Source of the DNA: CAVYHJ01 sp963768165 [NCBI: uncultured bacterium]
GTDB lineage: Bacteria > UBP4 > UBA4092
Direction: 5' to 3'
NCBI GenBank assembly: GCA_963768165.1
Contig: CAVYHJ010000026.1
Span: forward strand, 620,001 to 684,000
DNA: 64,000 bases
The notes beneath the pieces are model-generated. The model saw nothing but the letters and a program-made list of their open reading frames with translations, was not told the origin of the DNA and ran no database searches. The position numbers were made by a program, and so were the translations under genes. Shown one piece after another: positions 1 through 9,862 of the stretch. Position 1 is the stretch's first letter, and each line of letters begins with the position of its first letter.

Positions 1-2412
1 AAGACGGAATATGTTCCCAGTGGATGGTTGACGGCCATAGTACCTGGAACCGTGCAACAAGCTTATCTTTCTGCCGGGAAATACCCTCATCCTTTTTTTG
101 AAGACAACGCGAAACAATGGCAGAGTTTGGAAAATGAAATATTCTGGTACCGCAGAGATTTTTTTGTTCCTCAGGATTTTAAAGGGAAAAAGATTACCCT
201 GGATTTCGAAGGATTGGATACCTTTGCGACGATTTATCTGAATGGTAAAGAAGTCGGAAAAACAGCCAATGCGTTTGTTCCGTTCAGTTTTGATGTCACC
301 CGGCATATCCGGCATGCTGCCATCAATGTAATTGCTGTGAAATTTGACCCGCCGTGGCAGGTTGTCGGCAAGAAAGTCGAAGCACTTCGTAAAAAAGGAT
401 ATCCCAACGAGTCTTTTGATCTGACACAAATTCAACGCATTTACATCCGCCGTCCTCAGGTCAGTTTTGGATGGGATTTTGCAGTCCGTCTTTTGAATGT
501 GGGGATTTGGCGGAATGTGCGATTACGCGCCCATGACGCGGTCTCCATGGATAATGTCTTTATTAAAACGGTGTCCCTTGGGAAAACCGCCGAGATTGAA
601 ATGGAAGTTCGGCTGACAAAAAATACTGCCATAGCAGAGACGGTAAACCTAAATCTCAAAGTCGGTGCGAAAGGGAAAGGGATTGCGAAAAAAGAAGTTG
701 TAAAATTCAGTAAATCTGAGAAGTCCAAAACCGTGATAATCCCACTGTCGATTAAGAATCCCCAATTATGGTTTCCACATAATATCGGCAAACCGAATTT
801 GTATCAAGCCCACTTTGAAATTATGCAAGGTGCGAAATTACTGGATTCACGCAACGAGAAATTTGGGATTCGCATTATAAAGTTAGTGCAAAAAGAAGAT
901 GGCGAAAACCGGTTTACCTTTAATATCAACGGGGTGAATGTGTTTTGCAAAGGAGCCAACTGGGTACCAGCGGATTCGATTACCACCGATGCATCGGCGG
1001 ATAAATACAAATTCCTTTTGCAAAAATTCGTGGACGGGAATATGAATATGCTCCGAATTTGGGGCGGAGGAATTTATGAAAATGATTTATTTTATAACCT
1101 CTGTGACGAGTTGGGGATTATGGTCTGGCAGGATTTTCTATATGCCTGTGCCATGTATCCCGATGAAGATACGGAGTTTATGAAAAATGTAGCGGATGAA
1201 TCTACCAAGGCGGTTATCCGTTTACGCAATCATGCCTCTATTGTGCTTTGGTGCGGCAATAACGAAAATCAAGTGGGATGGGCTAACTGGGGTTGGAATA
1301 AAATGGCACCGCGGCATTATGGTGAAAAGATTTATGCGGAGTTGCTGCCGAAAATTTGCAGTGAACTGGACTCTAGCCGTCCCTATCATCCGGGAAGTCC
1401 CTATGGCGGCGAAGACCCGAATTCCTGGGATGAAGGTGATGTCCATGACTGGCGAGTGTGGCATGGCGGTGTACCGTATCAAGGGTTTGAAGAGAATACG
1501 GGACGGTTTATTAGTGAATGGGGATTGCAGGGTGCGGCTCATATAGATACCGTGAAAACATATTTATCGCAGAAAAACCAATGGCCCTTAAACGAATTAT
1601 GGAAATACCATCATCTTGACTCGAACAAGATGGAAAAATATTTAGTGGAATTCGGCGAACCGAAATCTGTGGAAGAATATGTCACCCTGACACAATTGGC
1701 GCAGGCACAGACCTATAAATTCACCATTGAATCATTCCGGCGGCGAAAATTCCATTGTTCCGGTTCCTTGTTCTGGCAATATAACGATCCCTGGCCGACC
1801 ATGTGCTGGTCCGTTGTGGATTATTATCACAAGCCGAAAGCCTCTTATTTTTGGTCGCAACGCGCCTGTCAAAACATCCTGCCGGTATTTAAAGAAAATC
1901 ATGACGGGTCACTGGAAGTATGGGTTATCAATGATACCTTGCGACCCGTTCAGGGAAAGTTGGAAATCCTCTATCAGGACTTTGATGGGAAAATATTTGA
2001 AAGACAGAAATTGTCTATTTCCCTTTCAGCCAATGCTTCGGAAAAAGTCAGTACCATTCAAAATCCTAAATCCATAATTAGAAATCCTGAAAATGGTGTA
2101 ATCCGCTGCCGGTTGACCGTGAAAAATGAAATTATAGAAAATGCCCATTATTTGGCTTTATTCCGCGATTTAAAGCTGAGTCCTGCGAAACTCAAAGTGA
2201 CACAAGCACAGGTCGGAGAGAAAACTGTATTAAAAATCAGATCCGATAAACTGATACGGTTTGTGGAACTTTCTAGCGGAGATGGAAATCTTTGGTTTTC
2301 CGATAACTATTTTGATGTATATCCCGGTGAAACGAAAGAAGTTCATGTTACGAAAAACCAGGACGCTCGGATTACGATTCGTGGAATCAATGTTGCAGAA
2401 ATAACAATTTAA
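1..2412 (+). CDS. Glycoside hydrolase family 2, beta-mannosidase-like (5' end outside window)
   Basis: The frame is already open at base 1, so the first residues are missing and the TTG at 28 is only an internal codon. About 800 residues show the GH2 order: sugar-binding jelly roll at the N-terminus (motif WYRRDF), immunoglobulin-like domain, TIM barrel, then C-terminal beta domains. The likely acid/base is the Glu of NNEN (codon at 1264) and the nucleophile is the Glu of ISEWG (codon at 1516). The family cleaves terminal beta-mannose from manno-oligosaccharides; I infer beta-mannosidase from the opening PGTVQ segment and from the spacing. No signal peptide can be judged because the start is absent. 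It is convergent with the ThuA-like gene. Beta-galactosidase or glucuronidase activity is less likely. Confidence 0.85.
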   Translation, partial: KTEYVPSGWLTAIVPGTVQQAYLSAGKYPHPFFEDNAKQWQSLENEIFWYRRDFFVPQDFKGKKITLDFEGLDTFATIYLNGKEVGKTANAFVPFSFDVTRHIRHAAINVIAVKFDPPWQVVGKKVEALRKKGYPNESFDLTQIQRIYIRRPQVSFGWDFAVRLLNVGIWRNVRLRAHDAVSMDNVFIKTVSLGKTAEIEMEVRLTKNTAIAETVNLNLKVGAKGKGIAKKEVVKFSKSEKSKTVIIPLSIKNPQLWFPHNIGKPNLYQAHFEIMQGAKLLDSRNEKFGIRIIKLVQKEDGENRFTFNINGVNVFCKGANWVPADSITTDASADKYKFLLQKFVDGNMNMLRIWGGGIYENDLFYNLCDELGIMVWQDFLYACAMYPDEDTEFMKNVADESTKAVIRLRNHASIVLWCGNNENQVGWANWGWNKMAPRHYGEKIYAELLPKICSELDSSRPYHPGSPYGGEDPNSWDEGDVHDWRVWHGGVPYQGFEENTGRFISEWGLQGAAHIDTVKTYLSQKNQWPLNELWKYHHLDSNKMEKYLVEFGEPKSVEEYVTLTQLAQAQTYKFTIESFRRRKFHCSGSLFWQYNDPWPTMCWSVVDYYHKPKASYFWSQRACQNILPVFKENHDGSLEVWVINDTLRPVQGKLEILYQDFDGKIFERQKLSISLSANASEKVSTIQNPKSIIRNPENGVIRCRLTVKNEIIENAHYLALFRDLKLSPAKLKVTQAQVGEKTVLKIRSDKLIRFVELSSGDGNLWFSDNYFDVYPGETKEVHVTKNQDARITIRGINVAEITI

Positions 2413-2469
2413 TTATTTCTTTTCCATTTTTCTGCTTCTCTCATAGGTGATTAATAACTTGGCTTGCTA

Positions 2470-3114
2470 TCATCGGCTTGCCCAGAGCATCCCCCGTTTA
2501 ACAATTTCTTTAGCTTCCGGGACTTGGAAATCTTTGGCAACATGGCCCAGGGAAGAATAAAACACTTTGCCTTTTCCCCAATACCGTTTCCAAACCACCG
2601 GCATTACACAACCTTGAATCCAGGGTAAAACATCACCCCGAAATGTGGTGGTTGCCAATACTTCATTGGAGGGATCCACATGCATATAATATTGTTCCGA
2701 ATGCATCTTAAAATCTTTTAATCCACTGGTAATAGGGTCATTGTGATTAATGATAGTAACCTCATAATCAATCACTCCACCGGGATGAGCAACCCATTGT
2801 CCACCCACCATAAATTGATATTCCGTATTCTGTCGAAACGAATCTCCCATCCCCCCATGCCAACCGGCTATCCCTACCCCACTTTTGACTGTTTCCAATA
2901 ACCCTTTTTCTTGTTCCGAAGTAATAGTACCCATAGTCCAGATCGGGACGATTAAATCCATTGATTTCATCTTGGATTCATCCAGGAATATATCCAAGGT
3001 ATCGTATACTTCCACATCATATCCTTGTTCTTTTAAAACCGGAACAAAAATATCCACACACTCTTTAGGTTCATGACCTTCCCACCCTCCCCATACAAAC
3101 AACCCTTTTTTCAT
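2470..3114 (-). CDS. ThuA-like domain protein
   Basis: A 214-residue cytosolic protein with the class I glutamine-amidotransferase-like fold typical of ThuA (trehalose utilisation) proteins. It begins [15 protein letters not shown], carries a [11 protein letters not shown] stretch near residues 80-90, and ends with a YSSLGHV motif characteristic of the family. ThuA-like proteins occur in sugar-utilisation clusters, often beside dehydrogenases, but their reaction is poorly defined. A strong GGAGGAG ribosome site lies upstream of the ATG at 3114. It sits between the GH2 gene and an aldo/keto reductase on the same strand, which suits a role in sugar metabolism; the exact substrate is not readable. 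Confidence 0.8.
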   Translation of the reverse strand: MKKGLFVWGGWEGHEPKECVDIFVPVLKEQGYDVEVYDTLDIFLDESKMKSMDLIVPIWTMGTITSEQEKGLLETVKSGVGIAGWHGGMGDSFRQNTEYQFMVGGQWVAHPGGVIDYEVTIINHNDPITSGLKDFKMHSEQYYMHVDPSNEVLATTTFRGDVLPWIQGCVMPVVWKRYWGKGKVFYSSLGHVAKDFQVPEAKEIVKRGMLWASR

Positions 3115-3354
3115 AATTTATTATCTCCTCCCGTATCAACTTTAAAATATAATATTATATCTTACACGATTTATCGATTTAAAAAACCTTTGTTTCTCCA
3201 TTTGCCATCCATTAGACAAACTCGCTAAAAATTACTTTACACTAAATCCTTGGTTTGAGTAGTCTTTAGTATGTAACCAATTGTACTGCTTTCTCCGTTG
3301 TTGGGCTAAGTGTTACGAACCTCTAGAATAGAAATTTTTCCCTCAGCCCAGTAA

Positions 3355-4353
3355 TTAAGAAAAACCAAGGACAGGATGTGGCTCGTAAGGCTCTTCCATG
3401 GATTTTTTATCCTCTGGAGTGAGCGATATCTGTAAAGCATTTAAAGCATCTTCCAAATGTTCCAGTTTACTGGCACCAATAATCGGAGCGGTAATTACAG
3501 GATTGGATAAGATCCATGCCAGGGCGGTTTGCATGGGTTTTACGCCTAATTTTTTGGCAATTTCTGCATTTCGGTCAGCGACAGCAAAGTCACTTTCACT
3601 AAAATACATTTGTTTGGCAAAATCATCTGTTTTTGAACGAATTGTCTCTCCGCTTCCCTGATGATTTCTATTTCCCGCCAGAAATCCTCGTGCCAAAGGA
3701 CTCCAAGGAATACACCCGATCCCTTCTTCCTTACACAAGGGAATCATTTCACGTTCTTCCTCTCGATAAATCAGATTATAATGATTTTGCATGGAGACAA
3801 ATCGCGTGAAACCATGTTGGTCCGCTAAATAAAGGTATTTGGCAAATTGCCAGGCATACATGGATGAAGCTCCGATATAACGAACTTTGCCGGATTTTAC
3901 TAAATCATGCAATGCCTCAAGAGTTTCTTCCATGGGCGTTTCATAATCAAAGCGATGGATTTGGTATAGATCAATATAATCCATGCCCAACCGTTTTAAA
4001 GATTGGTCACACGCATCCAAGATATGCTTGCGGGATAATCCCCAGCGGTTTAGTTTGCGGTTTAGCGTACCATTGAAACATTTGGTGGCGATGACAACGT
4101 CCTCTCGGTCACGCACAAGGTCTTTGATGGCACGCCCGAGAATTTCCTCGCTCACCCCATTCGAATAGACATCGGCAGTATCAAAGAAATTAATGCCTCC
4201 TTCCAAAGCTTTCTCAAAAAAGGGACGGGCTTCTTTTTCCTCTAGCACCCATTCCCTCCATTTCTTTGAACCATAGGTCATTGTACCCAGACAAAGCCGT
4301 GAAACTTTAAGCCCGGTTTTCCCAAGCCTTGTATAAGTCATTTGAGGTGCCAT
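3355..4353 (-). CDS. Aldo/keto reductase
   Basis: A 332-residue NADPH-dependent oxidoreductase of the AKR superfamily with a TIM barrel. It shows the opening TRLGKTGLKVSRLCLGTMTYG, the catalytic Asp and Tyr in FFDTADVYSNG, the Lys in IATKCF and the His in YQIHRFD. The C-terminal PIIGASKLEHLEDAL segment is the cofactor-binding region. Length is normal for the bacterial sugar and ketone reductase branch. I chose the ATG at 4353 because AAGGAG lies 7 bases before it; a TTG two codons upstream is too close. It probably reduces an aldehyde or ketone, possibly a sugar. It is followed downstream by the ThuA-like gene on the same strand. Confidence 0.88.
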   Translation of the reverse strand: MAPQMTYTRLGKTGLKVSRLCLGTMTYGSKKWREWVLEEKEARPFFEKALEGGINFFDTADVYSNGVSEEILGRAIKDLVRDREDVVIATKCFNGTLNRKLNRWGLSRKHILDACDQSLKRLGMDYIDLYQIHRFDYETPMEETLEALHDLVKSGKVRYIGASSMYAWQFAKYLYLADQHGFTRFVSMQNHYNLIYREEEREMIPLCKEEGIGCIPWSPLARGFLAGNRNHQGSGETIRSKTDDFAKQMYFSESDFAVADRNAEIAKKLGVKPMQTALAWILSNPVITAPIIGASKLEHLEDALNALQISLTPEDKKSMEEPYEPHPVLGFS

Positions 4354-4777
4354 ATTCAATCTCCTTTTGAATAAAAATTTGTCTTTGGATTCTTTAGATT
4401 TCCATAATAATAGACAATTACATATTACTGCTTACCTTACTTGCAGGTCAATTTTTACATACATCTCCTCTTTCATTGCCAAAAACACTGTTTCAACAGT
4501 GAAATTAGGTGTTATGCAAGTCAACTGCTCTGGCTTTGTTATTTTTAATGTATTCTCAGCCATACCATTCTTAGTATAAGTATGAACTTCTAAATAACTC
4601 CAATAAGATTATAAAAGAGCACCATCTTTGAATCGCTTTACTTTTATGCGTGGACATACTCAACACCTACAAAAATCCGAAAATAACATAGTAAATAGCA
4701 TGAAAACTATCCACTAATCCGCACACTTCCATTTTTCTAAGTTATCATGTTAATATGACTTCACTATTTTCATAATC
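4354..4777. other. Intergenic gap before tRNA-Lys
   Basis: About 420 bases between the divergent aldo/keto reductase and the tRNA. The part next to 4353 holds the reductase ribosome site (AAGGAG, minus strand, 4361-4366). The rest is AT-rich. A possible 70-codon plus-strand frame (4367-4579) has no ribosome site or recognisable composition. I see no convincing RNA gene or repeat. Confidence 0.5.
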
Positions 4778-4853
4778 GGGCGATTAGCTCAATTGGCAGA
4801 GCAGGAGACTCTTAATCTCAAGGTTCAGGGTTCGATTCCCTGATCGCCCACCA
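4778..4853 (+). tRNA. tRNA-Lys (anticodon CTT)
   Basis: Cloverleaf with a 7-bp acceptor stem (GGGCGAT with ATCGCCC), D arm GCTC/GAGC, anticodon loop CTCTTAA with CTT at 4811-4813, T arm CAGGG-TTCGATT-CCCTG, discriminator A at 4850 and an encoded CCA at 4851-4853. The anticodon stem top pair is a G-A mismatch (GGAGA against TCTCA), the only irregularity. It reads AAG codons. It stands alone between the reductase and the GH51 gene, and I see no integrase or attachment-site duplication beside it. Confidence 0.93.
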
Positions 4854-4986
4854 TTGACTTAAAAGTTGATTGAATACCATGTTACAATATCTCATACCGA
4901 CCCTCGAAATTGGGTCGAGTTTCTCTATAGATACTATTTCAGGGGGCAATAAATCGTTTTTTAGTGGATTAATTTTTTCTTGGACG

Positions 4987-5015
4987 TTGGTAAACTCTCT
5001 ATGATGTATTATAAT
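4987..5015 (+). promoter_or_regulatory. Predicted promoter of the GH51 gene
   Basis: A -35-like TTGGTA (4987-4992) and a perfect TATAAT (5010-5015) separated by 17 bases, about 45 bases upstream of the GH51 start codon. Confidence 0.5.
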
Positions 5016-5060
5016 ACTAACCCATATCTAAAAAACCTAAATTACCGGAAGATTTAAATT

Positions 5061-7055
5061 ATGAATAAATTACTCATTCTATTATTAGGAGTCGGACTAA
5101 TGAAAAATATTTATGCGCAAGATACTATCAAAGCAAATAAGATTACTATAGATGGATCAGATTTAAAAACCAAAATCAATAAGAATATTTATGGACATTT
5201 TGCCGAACATCTCGGTCATTGTATCTATGGTGGGTTTTGGGTGGGAGAAACTTCCAAAATACCCAATACTAACGGTATCAGAAATGATGTGGTTGCTGCA
5301 TTAAAACGAATCCAGATTCCGGTATTGCGCTGGCCGGGAGGATGTTTTGCCGATGATTATCATTGGAAAGACGGGATAGGTCCACGGGATAAACGGCCTT
5401 CCATGATTAATGTTAATTGGGGCGGAGTAACGGAAGATAACAGTTTTGGGACGCATGAATTCATGGAATTATGCCGGCAGTTGGGATGTGAACCTTATAT
5501 CACCGGGAATGTCGGCAGTGGTACGGTTCAAGAAATGTCCCAATGGGTGGAATATCTCAATTCGGATAATATCAGCCCGATGACTGATTTACGCAAACAA
5601 AATGGCCGGGAGAAATCTTGGGGAGTCAAATATTGGGGAATCGGAAATGAAAGTTGGGGCTGCGGAGGGAATATGCTGCCGGAGTTTTATGCCAGCCAAG
5701 TGAGAAAATATGGCACCTATTGCCGGAATTATGGCAAAAACCGGTTGTTTAGAATCGCCTGCGGGAGTGGGGGAGAAGATTATAACTGGACCGAGATGGT
5801 CATGAAATATGCCGGGAATTATATAGACGGATTATCCTATCATAATTATGCCTTTGGAGATGGGAGAATAGCCACCGATTTTGATGAGACCGGTTGGTTT
5901 GATGTAATAAAAAAATCTCTGAAAATGGATGAATATGTCACCAAATATAGTGCCATCATGGATAAATATGATCCCGGTAAAAGAGTCGCGTTAATGGTGG
6001 ATGAATGGGGTACCTGGTATAGTGTTGAACCGGGTACCAATCCGGGATTTCTTTATCAACAAAATACATTAAGAGATGCTATTTGCGCTGCCTGTAATTT
6101 AAATATCTTCAATAATCATAGTGACCGGGTCAGAATGGCAAATATTGCCCAAACAGTCAATGTGTTACAAGCCCTAATTCTTACCAATGGGGAAAAAATG
6201 GTACTCACTCCGACCTATCATGTATTCGATTTATTTAAAGTGCACCAGGATGCCATCCTGCTTCCATTAACAATCAAATGTAATGATTATGTCTTGGGGA
6301 ATGATAAACTGCCGGCAGTCAACGGGTCGGCTTCCCTGGATAACCTTGGCAGAGTACATATTTCCTTGTGTAATATCAACCCCAATGAATCTCAAAAGGT
6401 ATCCTGCGACTTTCTGAAATACAAAATTAAATCCATTACCGGGTTGGTTCTCACCGCAGATACCATGACGGCACATAATACTTTTGAGAATCCGGATGTG
6501 GTGGTTCCCAAACCGTTTTCCGGTTTCAAACAAAATCAGGAGAATGTTGAAGTAGTTCTCCCGGCAAAATCAGTGGTGGTATTGGAATTACAAGGGCAAT
6601 TTGATTTACCTCCAACCAAAGAAATCAAGAATCCCCTACCGGGTGTTTCCTACAAGTATTATGAAGGAGCATGGAATAACCTGCCGATGTTTGATACGCT
6701 GACTTCGATAAAAGCCGGAATAGTAGAACAATTTGTTTTCCCAAAAGAGAATTCCGAAACTAATTTCGGAGTACAATATACCGGTTATATCAAAATCCCG
6801 GCCAACGGGTTATACACTTTCTATACCAATTCAGACGACGGGTCTCATCTTTATATAGATGATAATTTAATTGTTAATAACGATGGGAATCATGCCCCAC
6901 AGGAATTATCCGGAACAGTGATGTTGAATAAGGGATATCATGAAATCAAAGTAACCTACTATCAAGCCGGGGGTGGAAAAGAACTGGACGTCAGTATCGA
7001 ATGTCCCGGAATAACCAAACAAGTCATCCCGGCTTCCATGTTATTCCATATTTAA
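5061..7055 (+). CDS. Secreted alpha-L-arabinofuranosidase (GH51) with C-terminal PA14 domain
   Basis: A 664-residue protein with a signal peptide (about residues 1-19, ending IYAQ), a GH51 TIM barrel and arabinofuranosidase C-terminal beta domain (about 30-510), and a PA14 domain (about 525-660, with [13 protein letters not shown]). The acid/base is the Glu of GIGNESWG (residue 197) and the nucleophile the Glu of VDEWGTWY (residue 315). GH51 enzymes release arabinofuranose from arabinan and arabinoxylan. PA14 domains bind glycans, so the fusion probably anchors the enzyme on polymer. Most GH51 enzymes are cytosolic, so the signal peptide plus PA14 is a less common arrangement. A 34-bp piece of the PA14 coding region (6822-6855) recurs exactly at 11268-11301, just before the GH4 gene. 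Confidence 0.92.
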   Translation: MNKLLILLLGVGLMKNIYAQDTIKANKITIDGSDLKTKINKNIYGHFAEHLGHCIYGGFWVGETSKIPNTNGIRNDVVAALKRIQIPVLRWPGGCFADDYHWKDGIGPRDKRPSMINVNWGGVTEDNSFGTHEFMELCRQLGCEPYITGNVGSGTVQEMSQWVEYLNSDNISPMTDLRKQNGREKSWGVKYWGIGNESWGCGGNMLPEFYASQVRKYGTYCRNYGKNRLFRIACGSGGEDYNWTEMVMKYAGNYIDGLSYHNYAFGDGRIATDFDETGWFDVIKKSLKMDEYVTKYSAIMDKYDPGKRVALMVDEWGTWYSVEPGTNPGFLYQQNTLRDAICAACNLNIFNNHSDRVRMANIAQTVNVLQALILTNGEKMVLTPTYHVFDLFKVHQDAILLPLTIKCNDYVLGNDKLPAVNGSASLDNLGRVHISLCNINPNESQKVSCDFLKYKIKSITGLVLTADTMTAHNTFENPDVVVPKPFSGFKQNQENVEVVLPAKSVVVLELQGQFDLPPTKEIKNPLPGVSYKYYEGAWNNLPMFDTLTSIKAGIVEQFVFPKENSETNFGVQYTGYIKIPANGLYTFYTNSDDGSHLYIDDNLIVNNDGNHAPQELSGTVMLNKGYHEIKVTYYQAGGGKELDVSIECPGITKQVIPASMLFHI

Positions 7056-7499
7056 GTATAGTTAACCCATACCCCATAGTCTGTACAAAACTATCCTATT
7101 CTCTTTTCCCGAATGTACGGGAGGGTAACCTAAGAGGGTCTGACCCTCCTAGGTACTCCTCCCAATATCTCCCCTATAAAAACCAAAATTATCGGCTCCT
7201 CTTTTAAAACACTCAATAATCACTTAAAATTGACATAGAAACAATAAACTCACCTGAAAGAATCTTAAATCAAGTTCTGAACCGCTTCCTCACTTTTTTT
7301 CATTGGGAGATGGTACGGACTTGGTACGGTGATGGTACGGAGACAACCCATACCCAATTTTGAGACATTTTAAGCCCCTTAAATCGCAAATTTAGCTATG
7401 CCAAAATGGCACACTACCCAGTATCTCATTTCCAACCTGAAACCATGTCCTCGAGAAATCAAGGATTGAAACTATCTTGTTTTAATCTATTTAGTAATC
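7056..7499. other. Repeat-bearing intergenic region
   Basis: About 440 bases without a gene. It holds a 45-base hairpin (7119-7163), a triple direct repeat of TGGTACGG or close variants between about 7313 and 7342 (a related piece recurs near 24157), and one copy of a TCCTCGA...AAGGATTGAAAC type element near 7447-7472. The last base abuts a decayed glycosidase end. Confidence 0.55.
7119..7163. repeat. Hairpin downstream of the GH51 gene
   Basis: Outer arms GGGAGG (7119-7124) and CCTCCC (7158-7163), with an inner GAGGGT-CTG-ACCCTC stem at 7133-7147. No T-run follows, so it looks more like a REP-type palindrome than an intrinsic terminator, though it may stabilise the upstream message. Confidence 0.6.
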
Positions 7500-7634
7500 G
7501 TTTTTAACGACCAAACGGCGCAATTGTTGAATCAAACGACGGCTACTTCCGATGGTTTAGGGCAAATTAGTAATGTAGGTCTTGGCACTAGTTTCAATAA
7601 ACATTTGGCAGTTATCGTAAAACCTTCGTCCTAG
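7500..7634 (+). pseudogene. Remnant of glycosidase C-terminus (duplicate copy)
   Basis: The 44 codons ending in TAG at 7632-7634 are a near copy of the last 44 codons of the larger fragment ending at 9847 (7500 aligns with 9713, an offset of 2213 bp). Both end in a shared VKPSS terminus and run into the same promoter and Kelch-like gene. There is no start codon and nothing homologous upstream, so this is the stump left when the rest of the first copy was deleted. Confidence 0.85.
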
Positions 7635-7643
7635 TGCTATACT
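7635..7643 (+). promoter_or_regulatory. Extended -10 promoter of Kelch-like gene A
   Basis: TGC followed by TATACT (7638-7643), with the ATG only 7 bases later at 7651 and no Shine-Dalgarno. The spacing predicts a leaderless or nearly leaderless transcript. The same arrangement precedes the paralogue at 9863. Confidence 0.5.
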
Positions 7644-7650
7644 TAATAAT

Positions 7651-8682
7651 ATGCTGAAAAGAATATTGCTACTGTTGATCATCGGGGCATGGGTCAGAGA
7701 GAGTGTTTATGCAACCTACACTCTCTCTGACTGGCAAATTATCAGTTATATGAATGAGTATCGGGATAGTTTTCAAGCTGTAATTATACAAGGATATATG
7801 TATGCCATAGGGGGTATGAATCCTTCCAATGACAGTGTTGAAAGAGCCTATATAAATCCCGATGGCAGTTTAGGGACTTGGCAATATGTGAATCAGTTAC
7901 CGGTGACGAGTTTTATTGAATTTGGCGCCGTTACTGCTAATAATTCCATCTATTTGATTGGAGGGGGTGAGTATTGGAGTGAGATTATCTTAAATACAGT
8001 TGAGAGAGCAACGGTTAATGTGGACAGTACCTTGAGTACTTGGAGTATTTTATCCTCAAAATTACTTGACCCAAGTGGAGAATTTGTTGCATTGGTTGCC
8101 AACAATCGGATTTATGTAATCGGTGGAGCTGATGCGAATTCGGTACTTAATACAATAGAATATGCATCTATCAATTCTGATGGGACGTTGGGTCCTTTTG
8201 CATGGTCTACAACACATCTGATTATGCCTACAAGGGGATTATCAGGGATTTATTTTCAAAATCATATCTATGTTGCGGGTGGGATTAGTTTCTCACAAAC
8301 GACTTTAGGACCTACGGAAGTAGCGCAGGTATATCCCGATGGAGAATTGGGTGCTTGGCAAAGTATAAATACTACGATTACACAACATGTCGAGACTAAT
8401 GCTGTAACCGATGGACAATATCTTTATATTATTGACGGTAATTTTGCAGGAGCATCCGGTCCTGTAGAAAGTGCTCCAATCTATTCCATTGGAAGTGTCG
8501 GGAATTGGCAATACGAACCTTCTTTAAACATAGGACGCGGTGAAATGTCCGCTGTAATTAATTATCCTTATATTTATGCCGTTGATGGATACACCGACAC
8601 TTATGGGGATTTGAATAGCATTGAACGAGCCATGATTCTTCCCTTATCCGTGGAAAAGAAATATTGGGAAATTTTGGAATAA
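7651..8682 (+). CDS. Secreted Kelch-like beta-propeller protein (copy A)
   Basis: A 343-residue protein with a signal peptide (about 1-21, ending YAT) followed by about six blades, each with an IYxIGG-type strand and an EYAxINxDGSLGxW-type loop. The fold is that of Kelch/galactose-oxidase-like propellers, which in bacteria are usually extracellular binding modules; no catalytic residues can be named. It is the paralogue of the gene at 9863, most similar at the signal peptide and C-terminus. Both end in LPLSVEKKYWEILE, a tail resembling the end of the small secreted protein at 20205. No ribosome site is visible before the ATG. Function beyond secretion and binding is unknown. Confidence 0.8.
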   Translation: MLKRILLLLIIGAWVRESVYATYTLSDWQIISYMNEYRDSFQAVIIQGYMYAIGGMNPSNDSVERAYINPDGSLGTWQYVNQLPVTSFIEFGAVTANNSIYLIGGGEYWSEIILNTVERATVNVDSTLSTWSILSSKLLDPSGEFVALVANNRIYVIGGADANSVLNTIEYASINSDGTLGPFAWSTTHLIMPTRGLSGIYFQNHIYVAGGISFSQTTLGPTEVAQVYPDGELGAWQSINTTITQHVETNAVTDGQYLYIIDGNFAGASGPVESAPIYSIGSVGNWQYEPSLNIGRGEMSAVINYPYIYAVDGYTDTYGDLNSIERAMILPLSVEKKYWEILE

Positions 8683-9847
8683 TTGCCTTCCTTTTAGGTC
8701 GAGTCTCCTGACTCGATATTGTTATATTAACACCTATGATTTACAGACTTGGGGACACACTCATCTGCGAACCGTTTCATCGAGTGCGATTCCTACGTTA
8801 ACCGATTCCAGTGGTCATCGGGATAATTTCCTGTTTACCAACCCGAATATAGATTTTATGAGTAATCATTATTACAATGAGATAGTAACGATAGACAGTG
8901 CGTTGAAAAATCCTATCGAATATCCGGCAGTAGATTTTATCACCACATCTAATGATCCAACTATCAGCACCTATTGGTACTCGTTAGTTTCCGAGGGATA
9001 TCAATGGGTGATAGATAGTGCGGCAACCCGGGTAGCCTACGATGTTCAGAGCGGGTTAAATTATGTTTTGGATAGCTGCAGTACAAAACCCTTTTGGACG
9101 GATGAACATTCCCCTTTGTTTTATACCAATCAAAATCCCGCGATTATAGATGTGATGACAACCAATGGGCAAAATATACTTATGTTGAAATTTGCACAAC
9201 CGGCAACCTCTTCAAGTTATACTGTAGATCGGCATATAGATCAAGACCTTGACGAAGCCTGTGAACTTTATTTTAATTGGTCACATATCGCTTCAGGGGC
9301 TGCAGGCACTGGGATGCGATGGGACATGCCTGTGTATATTGCATCCGCACATGATACTGTTATTCATAATCAAAGGTATTTATTGGATGATACTTCTTTT
9401 CGTAATGATGCTCAACATAATCATGAATATAATTCGATTACAGATAATATGGCAAGTAATCTGTATAGTTTAAGTAGTATTGTGAATCTCTTAGATTGGG
9501 GACAGATGCAACACAATCCTGCTACGAGTCGGGTGACGGTGACAGATACAACGGGTGCTGTAATATATCCTTTTGCTTCGGGAGATTCTACTGAAATGCT
9601 GATCTGGTTGATGCAGGATTTAGCCAATTATTCCTATTCTACCAGTACCGGTATTTCTGGAATTACCTTAACTTTGAAAGGACTTGAGTCAAATACCGGG
9701 TATACCATATTTGTTTTTAATGACCAAACGGCGCAATTGTTGAATCAAGCAAATGCTACTTCCGATGGCTCAGGACAAATTAGTAATGTCAGTCTTGGCA
9801 CTAGTTTCAATAAACATTTGGCGATTATCGTGAAACCTTCATCCTAG
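8681..9847 (+). pseudogene. 5'-truncated glycosidase fragment, GH5/GH39-like clan A
   Basis: The frame is open from 8681, but the first ATG is at 8858, and the preceding codons (about 8723-8857, with DLQTWGHTHLRT) read as real protein. The start has therefore been lost. The remaining 330-370 residues look like the C-terminal half of a TIM-barrel glycosidase: IDFMSNHYY, KPFWTDEHSP (position of a strand-7 nucleophile, E in DEH) and a SGAAGTGMRWDM segment seen in GH5-like enzymes, then a small beta domain. The break lies at a short palindrome (8699-8716, TCGAGT/ACTCGA) just after Kelch gene A. It is probably non-functional. Product from the ATG at 8858 cannot be excluded, but it would lack the signal peptide and half the barrel. 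Confidence 0.65.
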
Positions 9848-9856
9848 TGCTATACT
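9848..9856 (+). promoter_or_regulatory. Extended -10 promoter of Kelch-like gene B
   Basis: TGC-TATACT (9848-9856) starts one base after the glycosidase stop codon, with the ATG at 9863, 6 bases after the -10 box and without a ribosome site. It is a copy of the element at 7635-7643. Confidence 0.5.
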
Positions 9857-9862
9857 AAATAT

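Noticed and set aside
4367-4579. 70-codon plus-strand frame before tRNA-Lys
   Set aside because: No ribosome site, no recognisable composition, and it is not conserved with any known family by eye.
4778-4853. tRNA-Lys as an integration site for the carbohydrate region
   Set aside because: No second copy of the tRNA 3' end is visible in the window and no integrase gene follows.
7455-7480. AAGGATTGAAAC-like sequence resembling part of a CRISPR repeat
   Set aside because: It occurs once, has no regularly spaced copies, no leader and no cas genes; it fits the dispersed intergenic palindrome family instead.
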